Below are positions 11,546 to 22,954 of a stretch of 64,000 nt of DNA, in pieces (the stretch's first letter is position 1; the number at the start of each line of letters is the position of its first letter). The DNA lies in the NCBI GenBank assembly GCA_032622095.1, contig CP136063.1, positions 25,112,987-25,176,986 on the forward strand, written 5' to 3'. A program made the translations under genes and the position numbers. Below the pieces are notes generated by a model. The model did not search any database. It was given only the letters and a program-made list of their open reading frames with translations, and was not told the origin of the DNA. Source of the stretch: Siphonodentalium dalli (Eukaryota > Mollusca > Scaphopoda > Gadilida > Siphonodentaliidae).

Positions 11546-12240
11546 TATTATATATTTCTAGATTTAGTTACAAACTTTATACCTGTATATTGTACAAAGA
11601 AATGTTTGACAAATGTATCTATATCAATATTACCATAGGGGTCATTAAAAATTAGATACAACGAAACAAAATTTTGAAGGGTGCATGTGATTGTGAGGAA
11701 TAATAAGATCATAGGTAAATTTAATTTATGGACGCTTGTTAATTTTCATTGGACTACATGTATCAGGTAAATTTTTATATTTCAAATGATGACAGGAATG
11801 TGGAAAGTTGAACTACCCAAGTAATACTGGCTATCCGCACGAAGAGATATACATGTATATAAAAAGCAAAAGAGAAGATGCTGCTGGCGACCATGTTTTC
11901 CAAAGAAATTCAAATCATTTGATAGCTCCCATCTGGTGGTCAACCCGAAGATCAATATGAAGTTTGGTGACTATCAGATGAGGGATGTGGTCTGTAGAGG
12001 TGCTAAAGAAAAGAATTCAGTCATACAAAGAGTAAGATACAAAATTACTGTCTGTGGTCATATTTGTAACGAAATTCGGAAAAAAATAGATCACTCTCAT
12101 CCTGGTTATCCAGAAGATCATTGTGGAATCTGGTGACGATCGGACAATGTATGTCGTCTGTAGGCTATTGAAAGGCCGGTGGAACAAACGCCGCCGCCGG
12201 CAAACGCCGCGCCGTCAATACAGGACAGATTTGAGGTTAT
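11546..12240. other. Non-coding DNA with a diverged copy of the ~162-bp pearl-type repeat
   Basis: At about 11870-12130 the pattern 'agt..tgcaaagagtaa.atacaa..t..ctg..g.ccat' recurs in the same order as in the tandem core at 42.5-45.5 kb, but with heavy divergence. The frame at 11936-12136 is a by-product of it. The remainder is AT-rich without features. Confidence 0.45.
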
Positions 12241-12298
12241 AAGGAACATTTGTATAAAGGAAAGCCATATACCCCCGATATATTTTAGTCAAGTATAA

Positions 12299-14016
12299 AT
12301 GAAGCACCAGTGTTCAATTTGCTCTAGTGAGTATGTGCGGAACCATGATTTGATAAGACATGTACAATCTAAGCACACTGAGTTTGTTAACCGACACCCA
12401 CAGCAGCAGCACCAAGCAGCAGCAACAAACAGCAGCAGCAGCAACAGGCAACAGCATCATCAGCCACAACAACAGCCATTACAGTAACACCAGATACTAC
12501 AACATCAGCAGGGGAAACAGCAACAAAGCGACATAACATCCTGCTTTGATGATCCAATGTCCAAGAATATTTTATTTTCAAGCACCCATTCACGGCATGT
12601 GTAAGTGGACCGACATCTAGTGGGAAGACGTACTTCGTGAAAACCTTGCTACAAAAGTCTGCCTCAAAAATACACCCGCACCTGACAGAATAATATGGTT
12701 TTATAAATATTGGCAGCCCCTATATGATGACATAAAGTATACCGTCACCCCTCAGGTCAACTTTATACGGGGAATACCAGCAAACTTGGATTCTCTTATC
12801 AACCCCCAGTATAAAAATCTAGTTGTACTCGATGACTTGATGCAAACTTCATCAAAAGACCAGAGAATTAATGATTTACATTCCGAAGGAAGTCACCATT
12901 TGAACTTATCTTTGATAAGTTTGAACCAGAATTTCTACTACAACAAAGATCCGACGCAACGACGAAATTGTCAATATTTGGTATTGTTCAATAATCCAAT
13001 TGACAAGGGTTTAATTTCAACATTATCAAGACAGATGTATCCTGAATGCCCTCAACGTATGATGCGAGAGTTTTCGGAAGCGACGAGTGAACCGTACGGT
13101 TACCTACTGGTGGATTTAAAAGCCGCAACCCGGACACATTACGGCTGCGACAGAATGTGCTAAAAGAGGACACGAACCAACATATGGGTGAATGGAATGG
13201 CATGAAATATAATCTCCATAAGGACAGCGAGCACCCAGATGAACAGAATGTGGTGAAATGTGATGACAACAATAGCCCGGATCAACGGAATGAGATGAAA
13301 TATGATGACAGAGATCTCCCTGGTCAACGGGAGGGCATGACATATAATTATATTGTGCCCCAGGGTCAACATAATGGCTATACTAAGGACATAAGGACAC
13401 CTGGTGAGATCAATGAAATTAATAAAGAAAACCATAAAAACATAGGCATTCGAGAAGACATGTCGTACCCTTGCAATGACTGTGGGCTTTTGTTCGAAGA
13501 TCAGCATGATGTCCAGAGACACGTAAAAAAAACTGGTGCCAAGAAAATAAGTTAAAACGAAAATTAACTGAGGACATGGATGATAGTCAGAATAAGAAAA
13601 TTAAATCGAATGAAGATGAATAGTTCAAAAGTTTGTGTGATGAGAGTAGAGATAAAGCACAAGAAGCATGGAGTGATAACGTGGAAACGTATATGGAAAA
13701 TGGCTCGACAGAAAAAGAGGCAAAATTACAAGCTGACAAGGACCTTAAAAGTACAGATCTTAAAACTGAAGGCATGAGGCTATTTATGAATGTTTATGCT
13801 TGGACAATAATAAAGAACATGTGGCTGCGCAATGGGACTCTGCACAACAGTGTCATGGATAAAGTGGACAAATATATGAAGAATGGTTTTGAAGATCGTG
13901 ATGCAGTGAAAATGTCAATATTAAAGTACAGACCATTGCTAGAAAAGTTCATGGACGAAACAAATGACACATCTGACGAAAGTGATGACAATTCGGACGA
14001 AAGTGACAGTGAATAG
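12299..14016 (+). pseudogene. Decayed Maverick/adintovirus-like DNA-packaging ATPase gene with flanking zinc fingers
   Basis: Pieces in three frames together resemble a known layout of virus-like element proteins. First comes an N-terminal C2H2-type finger (about 12308-12390), then a Gln/Ser-rich CAG-repeat linker (12398-12530). An A32/FtsK-HerA-type ATPase follows, with Walker A GPTSSGKT at 12607-12630 and Walker B VVLDDLM near 12823, followed by a GSHH-LNLS-IS-NQN block and YGYLLVDL. A second finger CNDCGLLFEDQHDVQRH lies at about 13470-13525, and a helical acidic C-terminal piece is at 13633-14016. Such ATPases pump DNA into capsids in polinton/adintovirus-like elements. Frameshifts near 12670, 13150 and 13560 and a stop at 12485 show that it is broken. 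No polymerase, integrase or capsid gene was recognised nearby. The family assignment rests on recalled motif order. Confidence 0.6.
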
Positions 14017-14045
14017 TTAATATAATAAATTGTAGTATGTACCAC

Positions 14046-14370
14046 ATGTCATGTTATTTTTCTCTTTTTTCCCTCGCTCACTTGCTTTTTTCGGTGGCGC
14101 TCACCAACGTACCCCCAGAGCTTTCCGATGAATGGCAACAAGCCATATTTTTGACTAAATCCTGAATTTTGTTTAATTTTTGAAGTTTTGGGAAAATTAT
14201 CACACATATAATCAGTGACTACAGGCAGTCTAACAAAATAAAGTTTCAGTGACACTCGATCCGAAGAGGGGGATAATTTCATCTGTTACAGTCAATGCAG
14301 CGATTATGAATCTGGAAAGCTGAAATTTCTAAGTAATACTAGATATCGACATGACGAGTATATAGAGAAT
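14046..14370. other. Non-coding interval
   Basis: No supported features; this is AT-rich spacer between the ATPase remnant and the hairpin element. Confidence 0.5.
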
Positions 14371-14371
14371 A

Positions 14372-14524
14372 CCTACGAGTTTTGGTTGAATACCCGAATT
14401 ATCTCATGAGTGGGTGCAAGGAAGTACAGAATTTCCACGAGCGGCTGCAAGCCGCGAGTGGAAATTCTGTACTTCCTTGCACCCACGAATGAGATAATTC
14501 GGGTATTCAACCAAAACCCGTAGG
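14372..14524. mobile_element. 153-bp hairpin element (almost pure palindrome)
   Basis: The left arm 'cctacgagttttggttgaat...' and right arm '...attcaaccaaaacccgtagg' are ~74 bases each and pair nearly perfectly around a very short loop at about 14446-14450. There is no coding capacity. It resembles snapback-type MITEs; no clear target duplication was found. Confidence 0.8.
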
Positions 14525-15227
14525 TTTTCTTTTTATTATATTCGCTACGTTATAAACGGTCCCAAAACTGCTAGTTTGTCCCACAGTTCACTTCAAACTG
14601 TTACAAAGCTTCGACATTTGCATTTTGTTTACATTCCATCAATTGATTTGTTCACCACTGAATGACAAATATCGAGCATATCCGCCATAAAAAATAGTCC
14701 CCATTGTTTTATTCTGAAATGATGTGAGAAAATTAATGTATACATAATTTAATGATAAGAAAATATAATAAAACAAGTTAAGTTAACATTATAACAATTA
14801 AATAACAGTTTATGAACATTTTAAGTCTTTATTTAGCGAGAAAGCACATGGCTCACAAGCTATCGATCGGCCATTGTGTTTTTATCGCTAACAAATAACT
14901 TCCGTTTTAGGAATTAAACTTTTTCGAGTTGGAGAAATCGTGTTGGATTTTGACGAAATGTGTAACAAGTAAATAGGTTGGTTGACTGTTATCATACAAT
15001 ACGCATATGGCGAATGATAGGCCAGCTAAACTAATTCAAACTAGTAACATTAAACAGTCAAATAACTAAAATTATTGAAATTAAAGTTCACGAAAGTCGG
15101 AAGTTTTCAAATCGTTATCTTGTTCCATGAATGATTCTATCAAATATTTTAGAACTTTGCTCGCGAGTAGCTTTGTGTATTAAATTATTTGTTATCGATA
15201 AAATACAACATTTTAAAACAAATCAAT
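14525..15227. other. Non-coding region downstream of the recombinase gene
   Basis: AT-rich, probably the 3' flank or UTR of the gene at 15228-16975. No second gene or repeat was recognised. Confidence 0.5.
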
Positions 15228-16975
15228 TCAATCACTGTCTGAGTCATAAATCCTTCGAATTCGCTTATACTGCTTGGCCGAAACAGGACTAGTGTTCAGA
15301 TTCATTTCATTCATCATGACTTTCTGGTTCGTGAACTCTGTAAGTACACATTGATGGGTGCATGAAAAGTGTTCCCAGCGAAAATTGACTATAACATACC
15401 TGATGAACCATTGTCGATAGAACTCCGATTAGGCACATTCACTGACACTGGCGTAGAAATTGTATGCGGAATATCAATGACTGTAGGGCTCCGATTATCA
15501 TCAGGCACACTCACTGGCGTAGAATTTTGGCCTGGATTGGCTGGAATATCTATCACTGTAGACCTATCTACTTGCTCCGTTTCAGAAATGTCATATACAT
15601 GTACAGATTCATTCCTGCCCGTGCTGTCGGTGGAAGCAGAATGTGATAATAGTGATGATATCTGTTTACTTTGTACGGGATTTATTTTCGAGTAGTTCAG
15701 CAAACTGTTGAAGTTACGGTGTCCGGAAATCTGAATGATTTGATGAGCTGGAACACCTTTGTCGTTCAGCGTCTGCACAAGATGTTTACGAACGCTGTAT
15801 GGTGTCAAACGTTTATCTGTTGTCAGATTTGCATCGTCGAGCATGTTCTTCATGATGGCATATATGTAATTTAGGCCCAACGCATTTCTTTTATACCATG
15901 GTTTCCCCTTACTCCACCCTTGGTGATTCAGAGCCAAGAAAAAAGGACTGTCAGGATCTTTGGTTTCCCCCGGTCTCTTATCAGCAAACAACTTATAAAG
16001 AGCGACAGGGTCCTTCGTTGGATCAGCAATAGAGTAGGCCCTGGGCTTTGTTTTTCTAATGTCACGTGGATTCTCACCTGTTCTAGTTTTAGTTTGCCTC
16101 TCTTGAGAATAAACGATATATTCCTCACCATTGCCATCCTCGCGAAGTTCAACATCGCCCCATCTGAGTGAGTGTGTTTCAATGCCAGTCCTCATTCCAA
16201 AGTGCAATGAACATATCATCCAGATTGAGTTCATTAGTGATTTCGGTGTAAATGGTCCGAGCACTTGAGCTTCATACAGCTTATCCAAATCTTCTGAAGA
16301 AATAGGGTCAGCTGCATTCACTTTGTTACCTTTGCCCATCGCCTTCAGCTGTTTTTGCTTACTTTTGAGTGTTTCTCTGCATTTAGCAAACTGGTGGTCA
16401 TCGATTATTGAAATCGGATACGAATTCAATCGTAAATGCCTGTCAAGTGATGAGATAAACGCTCGCAGCGAGGTTGGCTCATATTCCGACCCATCTTTCT
16501 TTCTCACGGACAGCAGAAAATTGGAAATATATCCGCACAGTTTGTCAGGTGGTATGAACTCTGGCTGACGCTGTTCATTCATGGTGAGGAGAAACTCACA
16601 GAAAAGTCTCGTGTCGTAGTCAGTCTTCCTCTTGGTGTTTGTATTGCACTGCTCAGAATTAAATTGGTTAACATCATCATCAGAGAGGTGCTTAAATCGA
16701 CCACAGGTCCTACTAACAGAGGGTTCTGAACTAGTTTCTGTGGTGCTGACTGTAGCAATGGCAGTAGCATAAGTGCTTGGAGTTGGAATGTCACTGCAAA
16801 ATGTCAATGGAGGATGGATATCTACATGCAATTTGGCAGTACTACTACTAGTACTACCAGTACCAGTAGTATCTTCAAATTCACTATTCCATTCTTCTAA
16901 ATTTGCTAAAACTTTATCCCAAGTTACTTCTTCAAGTTCTTGATCTAATTGCAAATTATCAAATGTAGAGTCCAT
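15228..16975 (-). CDS. Crypton-type tyrosine recombinase (DUF3504-like), two exons, apparently intact
   Basis: Exon 1 runs 16975 to 15400 on the minus strand from an ATG (MDSTFDNLQ). Exon 2 runs 15337 to 15228, ending in TGA. The 62-bp intron starts GTATGT and ends TTACAG, and joining restores the frame (Ser-Ser-Glu-Phe), giving about 561 residues. Residues ~115-225 form an N-terminal helical domain (KTDYDTRLF, VRKKDG, YEPTSL). The catalytic domain follows with box I FGMRTGIETHSLRWGDV, then TPYSVRKH (YxxR in place of HxxR), ISGHRNFNS and the nucleophile-type Tyr in LLNYSKI. The C-terminus has a basic KRIRR patch. The family includes Crypton transposases and their domesticated relatives (KIAA1958/QRICH1/ZMYM type), which cut and join DNA or act as nuclear proteins. 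The absence of stops contrasts with the decayed neighbours. Whether it is mobile or domesticated cannot be told from here. Confidence 0.82.
15338..15399 (-). other. 62-bp intron in the recombinase gene
   Basis: The minus-strand donor CAG|GTATGT (intron begins at 15399) and acceptor TTACAG|AG (ends at 15338) flank a 62-base interval. Without splicing, translation stops two codons into the intron. With splicing, a further 36 codons ending in an acidic DSDSD tail are added. Confidence 0.75.
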
Positions 16976-17701
16976 ATCTTCGTAAATTGTGAAAAATTTC
17001 TATTTATTATGATGCAGACGGAGATTGTTTGCATGAATACCTAAAGTACCTTCAATTTAAATTTACTATTACGTATAGTATTAATTAGCACAGAAGAACA
17101 ATCCAGGGGGAAAAACTCTTTCGCTACCGTAAAAATCAATAATTAACAAAATAGTCCGGCTGTTATTGATACGCTTTGAAACTTAATGTGATTCGCCGCT
17201 ATAAACCGGAAGTAATCTACGAATAAGTAATAATATTGTGTTATCCATTGAGTCGGTCAGTGTTATCCATCGAGTCGGTCCAGGCGATGGATATAACGCT
17301 CTACGCCACGGCATTTCCCACTATTTAATGGGGAAGCATATAATAAAGTGTGTTTCAGAACGAAAAAGTTGAATAAAATCAACACATTTGTAAATTTAAA
17401 CACAATTCAAACGTTATTGTATTCCACGTCCCAGCCCGGACATATACACCAAATTTCAATAATATTCATTGAGAAACAACGGACCAAACGCCATATAACA
17501 CCCCGTATACATCTTTTATTCCGAGTTGGCACACGTCGACTGGGGCGAGTTAACCCTGGGGCGAGTAGGCCGGTTCCGGCACCTTCTATAATTTGCAGCA
17601 GGTATCCGTTCCCGCTAGTTTACGCGTAATTTAATTTAGAAAGTTCCCCAATTAGTATCGTAAATAGAGCGACTGTATTTGACAGAGACTGCCTCTGTTA
17701 T
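16976..17701. other. Non-coding region upstream of the recombinase gene
   Basis: Likely 5' flank of the minus-strand gene. It contains a short duplication 'gttatccat(t/c)gagtcggtc' at about 17240-17280 followed by a partly complementary 'gcgatggatataac'. No TATA-type promoter was assigned with confidence. Confidence 0.45.
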
Positions 17702-20433
17702 TATACTTCCATGTTTTACATGGAAGTATATTGTTTTTGTGATTTTTATTTTTCTCTATTATTATTATTATTATTATTATTTGCCTTCTTCTTAGCAATT
17801 TTATAATGAGCATAGCTCAGTCAATACAAGAGTTAGAAAGCTAAAACTGTGTATGTATATATATGTATACAAACTCTAGTGCTTAGGCCTATTGAGAATC
17901 ATGTTATCTCCCTTTATGTGAACAATTGGTGTTTTCAGATCTCCGAAAATATAAGGAGTACAGCACTGAAATTTGGTCGATACATACATCTTGATATCCA
18001 CTGAATCATGAGTACATAAAAAACTGTGTCCGTCTTTCCTTTCCAGAGTTATCTCCCATAGATATGTCAACCTCGAAATCTTCTGATCGCCTGTTCTCAC
18101 ATAGCAAGAAAGATAGCTGGATTTATTTTCTATAGTAGTGCTGGCCGTTGTCAATATACTACACAGAAATAATTTGGACAGGGTCGGGCTTACATTTTTT
18201 GGTTAGGGTGGGGGCGAAATTTTCGCAATTTTTTTTGCGATGATTTCAACCATTTTTACTACCATGTATCTTTAGGACGTACTAATGAACCTCCTGAAAG
18301 AATTTTGTAAATCCGTTGAGAAATGTCCAAGTTACAGACCATCGAAAATTAAATAATTTGGCTAATGAAGGAGCATGGGAGAGGGTGAGACCATACCAGG
18401 GAGGCGATGAGACCATGCCGGTGGTGATACCATGTCGGGGTGGTGAGACCAGGCCGAGGGTGGTGAGACCAGGGTGACCTGTGGCGGATGTAAACGTCAG
18501 ATTTAGCAAAAAAACAAAAAAACAAAAAAACAAGTCCAGCGGATTAATATTTTTATTGCGTGCTCCAGATGGGAAGAGTGATTCGGACCGGAGTATACCA
18601 TTTATCAGTTTCTTTTCCCAACCGTTACCGATCTACAGCATGGACAAGAAAATTACCTATTTTTGGCGCCAATTCCAATGGGCTAATTGATGAGCAAGGT
18701 TAATGCAGGAGCGGGTATGCTGGTATCTCACAGGTAGGCCCCCGAAGTTTGATAGCTCTACTATAACAGCAACCTGCCCAACAGCGAGCGAGCTTCGGTG
18801 GGTTAAGACTTTTTGCAAATTCCAACAAAAATCAAAGGGGGGGGGGGGGGGGGAAATTGTCTAAAAAATGAAACATCGAGCTAAAAATTTTCTGAGTAGT
18901 GCATATGGTAGATAGTATCCAAGCGCAACTTATTGATGTCGGCTTAATTTGCGCTAAGATCGAAGGTTTACTCGTGGCGAGGCTTTATAATGTAAATAAA
19001 TTTTGTTAAGTGCTGTATCACTAACCTATTTTTGTCGCCAAATCCGACCGGGTTAATAAAGGAGGGAGCTAGTGCCGGAGCAGGTACGTCGATATACTTC
19101 TGGTAATATCCGAAAGTTTGAACGCTCTACTAACAAAGAAACCTGACCAACGGAGAGCTCGTGTTCAGGTGGGTTCAAATTGGCAAATTCCAACAAAAAC
19201 CAAAAGTTGAAAAATACTTCAAAATATCAAATACGGAGATACAATTTTGCTGATGAGCGGGTGTGATAGCGGGTATCACCGCCCAACTCTGGTGCGATTT
19301 CTTAAGTTTCAGAGAAAAGGGTTTACTAGTGGCGACGCGATATAGCGTAATACGTACTACACAGCCTGCCATCGATATATAGCAAAACTCGAAATTCGCC
19401 AATATTCCCGTCAAATTCACACAGGCTAATGAAGGAGCGAGTGAAATGTGCTAGCAGGTACATCGGTATACAATAGATACATCCTGGAAGTTTGACTGTC
19501 GTGGTTTAAAAGCAATCCGTTTAACAGAGAGCTTGCATCGGTGTGGGTCGAGGCTTTCGGCAAATTCGAGTAAATCTCACAAAGGAAAAAAATTTGAGAA
19601 ATCGTGAATTGAGATAGAACAACTTTGACGAGTGGATGTGGTGGGTACTATCCACGCGCAAATTCCGTGAAATGTTCTAACTTTTAAAATAAATGCGCAA
19701 TGAGTTAATCAGGATTAAGTGCCCGATATTACATGCATTCACATGTTAATAGGAAAATACCACCGGATGACTGTATACACTAGGACGTTTATTAATATTA
19801 ATATAATGCAGGGACAGGTACGTCGGTATACTGTCAGATTGCCCGCAAATTTTGACCGCTCTGCTATAAAAGCAACCTGCCCAACGGAGAGCTCGGTTAG
19901 GGATGGTTCACACGTTTGAAAAAATCCACTGAAACTCAATGGGGGGGGGGGGGGGTGGAATCGCGAATCCAGATAATGCAACATTGACGAGTGGATGTGA
20001 TAGGTAGTATCTATGTGCTACTTTAGTGCGATTTTCTAAGTTTTTGAGCGAACGACTATAGAATATTGCACGGCCGTAGCATTATATTAATGATATACAT
20101 CTTAAGACTTTCATGGCTTACAGTGTTATCTAGTATTTCGCTTATGTACTGTGAGTGTTTGTTATAAATTAGCAGCCAGGGTTGTGGCGTATTGCATAAT
20201 ATTAGTATCATTATAACAATCGTAACAAGAGACTAAGGACAGTAATCGCAACGACAGTTTTAACAAATAAATCCTCATATATCATTAATAATATACCAAC
20301 AAGTCGAAATTCTGAACTTACTATCCATGTCTATGATCTTTTTCTCATTCATTTCTTTTAATTATTTAATATATAATTTCCATATAATATAAAGATTGTG
20401 TTCATTAAAAATTAAATATTCCATGGAAGTATA
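17702..20433 (-). mobile_element. Hairpin-ended element with ~370-bp tandem core (pearl/Helentron-like)
   Basis: The left end is TATACTTCCATG (17702-17713), which forms a hairpin with CATGGAAGTATA at 17719-17730. The same CATGGAAGTATA recurs at the right end (20422-20433), giving 12-bp terminal inverted repeats. Next to the hairpin is an (ATT)n microsatellite (about 17757-17781). The core at about 18640-20060 has roughly four diverged ~370-bp tandem units, recognised by 'aaattccaacaaaaa.caaa' and 'gagcgggt.tg..ggtat'. A degenerate GGTGAGACCA-type minisatellite lies at 18374-18480. No coding is present. By analogy with the element at 42445-52369, the hairpin marks the 3' end, so it lies on the minus strand. 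Confidence 0.65.
18640..20060. repeat. Diverged tandem array, ~4 units of ~370 bp
   Basis: Corresponding landmarks recur at about 18650, 19025, 19390 and 19750 and onwards, including 'cctgcccaac(a/g)g' and 'aaattccaacaaaaa'. Poly-G runs (18836-18853, 19940-19956) sit at the same place in two units. Confidence 0.7.
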
Positions 20434-20516
20434 AAATTTCTGGCATTTCAGAAATTTAAATCCTAGTTGATTATCATGTTGTTATAATTAAACGAGAGGC
20501 CGATCACGATCGGCAT

Positions 20517-22404
20517 ATGTTTAACCCATACCTTGGCGATAGTGACTAGCCATAACTGATAATTTGTCAAAGATATGATCACAGGAATTAATCCATATAT
20601 CAGTACCCAACTTGAAATCAAAAGCTCAAATAATTTGTCTTAAGAAAGGGTTAAAGTATTTGGGTTGGGGGAGGAGTAGTTTTAAATCTCATAACTCTGT
20701 CCCTATTCACACAAGGACCTCTCACTGTGAGATCCAATGGTTTAGTGATTTCGGAGGACATGTTTAGGAGTTTAAGTTAATTCATTGGAAGCAAAAGTGA
20801 TAAATCCCTATCTTTGCCACTTTTGACATGCCAGATATTCAAAATTTATTATTCACTTCTAAAGAGAAATTATAATTGTTGACAAGCCAGACTGCTTAGA
20901 ACGACATATATGTAGGGGATTCCATCTCGTATTTAAATGGTACTTTAATTACCCCCCCCTTCCCGCATTCTCCCCAGTTATTTGTTTATCAAACATGGAC
21001 AGATATAAGATCAGATCTGACCTGTGTATTAAATAAGATTAAGTGTTTCATAACAGGGGTGTATGTTTTTCAAAAATATATGTAGTTTATACAATTCAAA
21101 AGTATTATCTATATAATGTTATACAGACATAATATGATGGGGATGACCACTAAATCGTTCATATAAAAGAAAGTAAGTTAGCCCTCATTTGAATGGTTTC
21201 ACACATTACAATGTTTTACAAGTAGCTTGGGCACTAAAGCCACAACCTTCAATGTTAATCTTCTAAGTGCTCTGTGGCCCCTAAAATTCAATCAACCATG
21301 AAAATGGGAAAATAAGGTTCCTGGAAATACTAACATCTACCATATTGATTTTCAAAACAAGTCATCACTTACAATAGTCATGTATATTTATCTGCCTGTT
21401 TCCCCATTGCATAGATAAATCAAATTGGCTATCAGCTGTTGTTTTAATTTTGAAAGCACGTGTCTGAAGGGTTAATATATTTTTCAAAAATCAATTAATC
21501 AGTCAATACCAAAATTGATAGAAGTGTGCAAAGATACCCAATATATATTAAGAGATATGAGGAAGAGTCCATGTACATTATAGCATGTGTCTATGGAAAC
21601 CTTGGAAAGGGTTAATTATTTTTGAAGCAAATTAAAGGAATTTAGAAGACACTTATATAGGTGAGGGGGCCCTTATCTCATCCTGTAATGAAATTTCAAG
21701 AATAGGAAAAACACCTGTCTTGTGCTGCCATTAATCAATTTGACAGTTAGAATAAACAAACAGCCAGCCACCAGTGTTGTTTATCTTGCTTGACCCACCA
21801 GAGCTCTGTATCATATGTCATCACTCATTTCATAACAGATTTCACTTGGAATGACAACATCTATAAAAATCCTCTGATATACTCTGGATGTTGGATTACA
21901 TGGTAATTTATTGATATCATTATATTACATGAAACTATTGCAATAAAATCTTCATATTTTCAAAACAGGATATCACACGGATTCACACCTAATTAATCGT
22001 ATAAAACTAAAATAAATGAAAGTGTCAATTTATTTTTATTATTTAAATTTTTTTTTTATTGTTATTAAAGTTCAAACACAAAATTTAATATCTGTATATG
22101 CTAAATTTAGCAAGGAGCTAAATCTAAAAAAAAAGATTATTTTTTTTAATTTTTTTTTCTCGAAAAAGGGTCATAACTCCTTTAAAATTAATCGGATCAA
22201 ACCCATATTCGAACTCGATCTGTATTATGGGCTGAGAAACCCATATACAAAATCGGATCGGATAAAAAATGTTTGAGTTATCGCATTACTCGTAAAGTGT
22301 CTACGGACAGACGGACAGACAGACGGACAGACAGGCGGACCAACGACGAGTGGTCAATCCAGGCAACGACACTATGTTTACCATACTATGGTATGGTTAA
22401 ACAT
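20517..22404 (+). mobile_element. Hairpin-ended element with ACGG-type microsatellite (pearl/Helentron-like)
   Basis: The left end ATGTTTAACCCATACC (20517) is matched by the inverted right end GGTATGGTTAAACAT (22390-22404). The right end also folds with the adjacent 'atgtttaccatac' (22373-22385) into a hairpin. Just before the hairpin is a GACGGACAGA microsatellite (22303-22340). This is the same order as in the elements at 42445-52369 and 48064-48932. The interior is AT-rich and non-coding and no clear tandem core was seen, so it may be a core-less variant. Confidence 0.6.
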
Positions 22405-22695
22405 AAAAACGACAAATTCACATGCCGTTCAAACGTAGTAATCTATTTTCCCCCATGTTAAACGACATCCGCGAAAAACAAATAACGCTAACCTACTGCA
22501 AATGTTTTACACGACAACTGTTAACATATTTGGGCTGAATTCATATGATGTGGTACGATTCCTCAAAATAAACAACAAACCATCGTTACTTGGAAATGTA
22601 GTTTGGGCTAACATTTACACAAATCCTCCACCTCCTCTATCCTGACACACACGTCAGATGAGAAACAGCCATCAGAGTAACGCCCAAATTGGGCG
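22405..22695. other. Non-coding right edge of the 16.3-kb interruption
   Basis: The stretch ends at 22681-22695 with the near-perfect palindrome CGCCCAAATTGGGCG, directly abutting LINE coding sequence. No other features were seen. Confidence 0.5.
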
Positions 22696-22869
22696 AAATA
22701 ATTTACTGTATATGCTGACAAAGACTTCGGATGAGACAATGATATACTCATTGGCAATGCGGTCGTGGCCGGATGATTTATTGTTTTTCAAAGTATTAAT
22801 CGACTGTTGTATTTCGAACTCGGTAATGGGCATGTTTAGTTCAGGGTTGGCATCAATGCTAAAGTGCGC

Positions 22870-22954
22870 CTTTATAGTTCTCTCTACAACAGGGTCATCT
22901 TCGTGTCTAATAATTAGACACGAAGATGACCCTGTTGTAGAGAGAACTATAAAG
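22870..22954. repeat. Perfect 42-bp inverted duplication with 1-base spacer
   Basis: Arms 22870-22911 and 22913-22954 are exact reverse complements around a single A at 22912, lying within LINE coding sequence. One arm is native LINE sequence (encoding DDPVVERTIK) and the other is an inserted mirror copy that disrupts the frame. Confidence 0.95.

Noticed and set aside
15369-16568. Plus-strand frames of 60-108 codons opposite the recombinase
   Set aside because: They are antisense shadows of the recombinase coding sequence.
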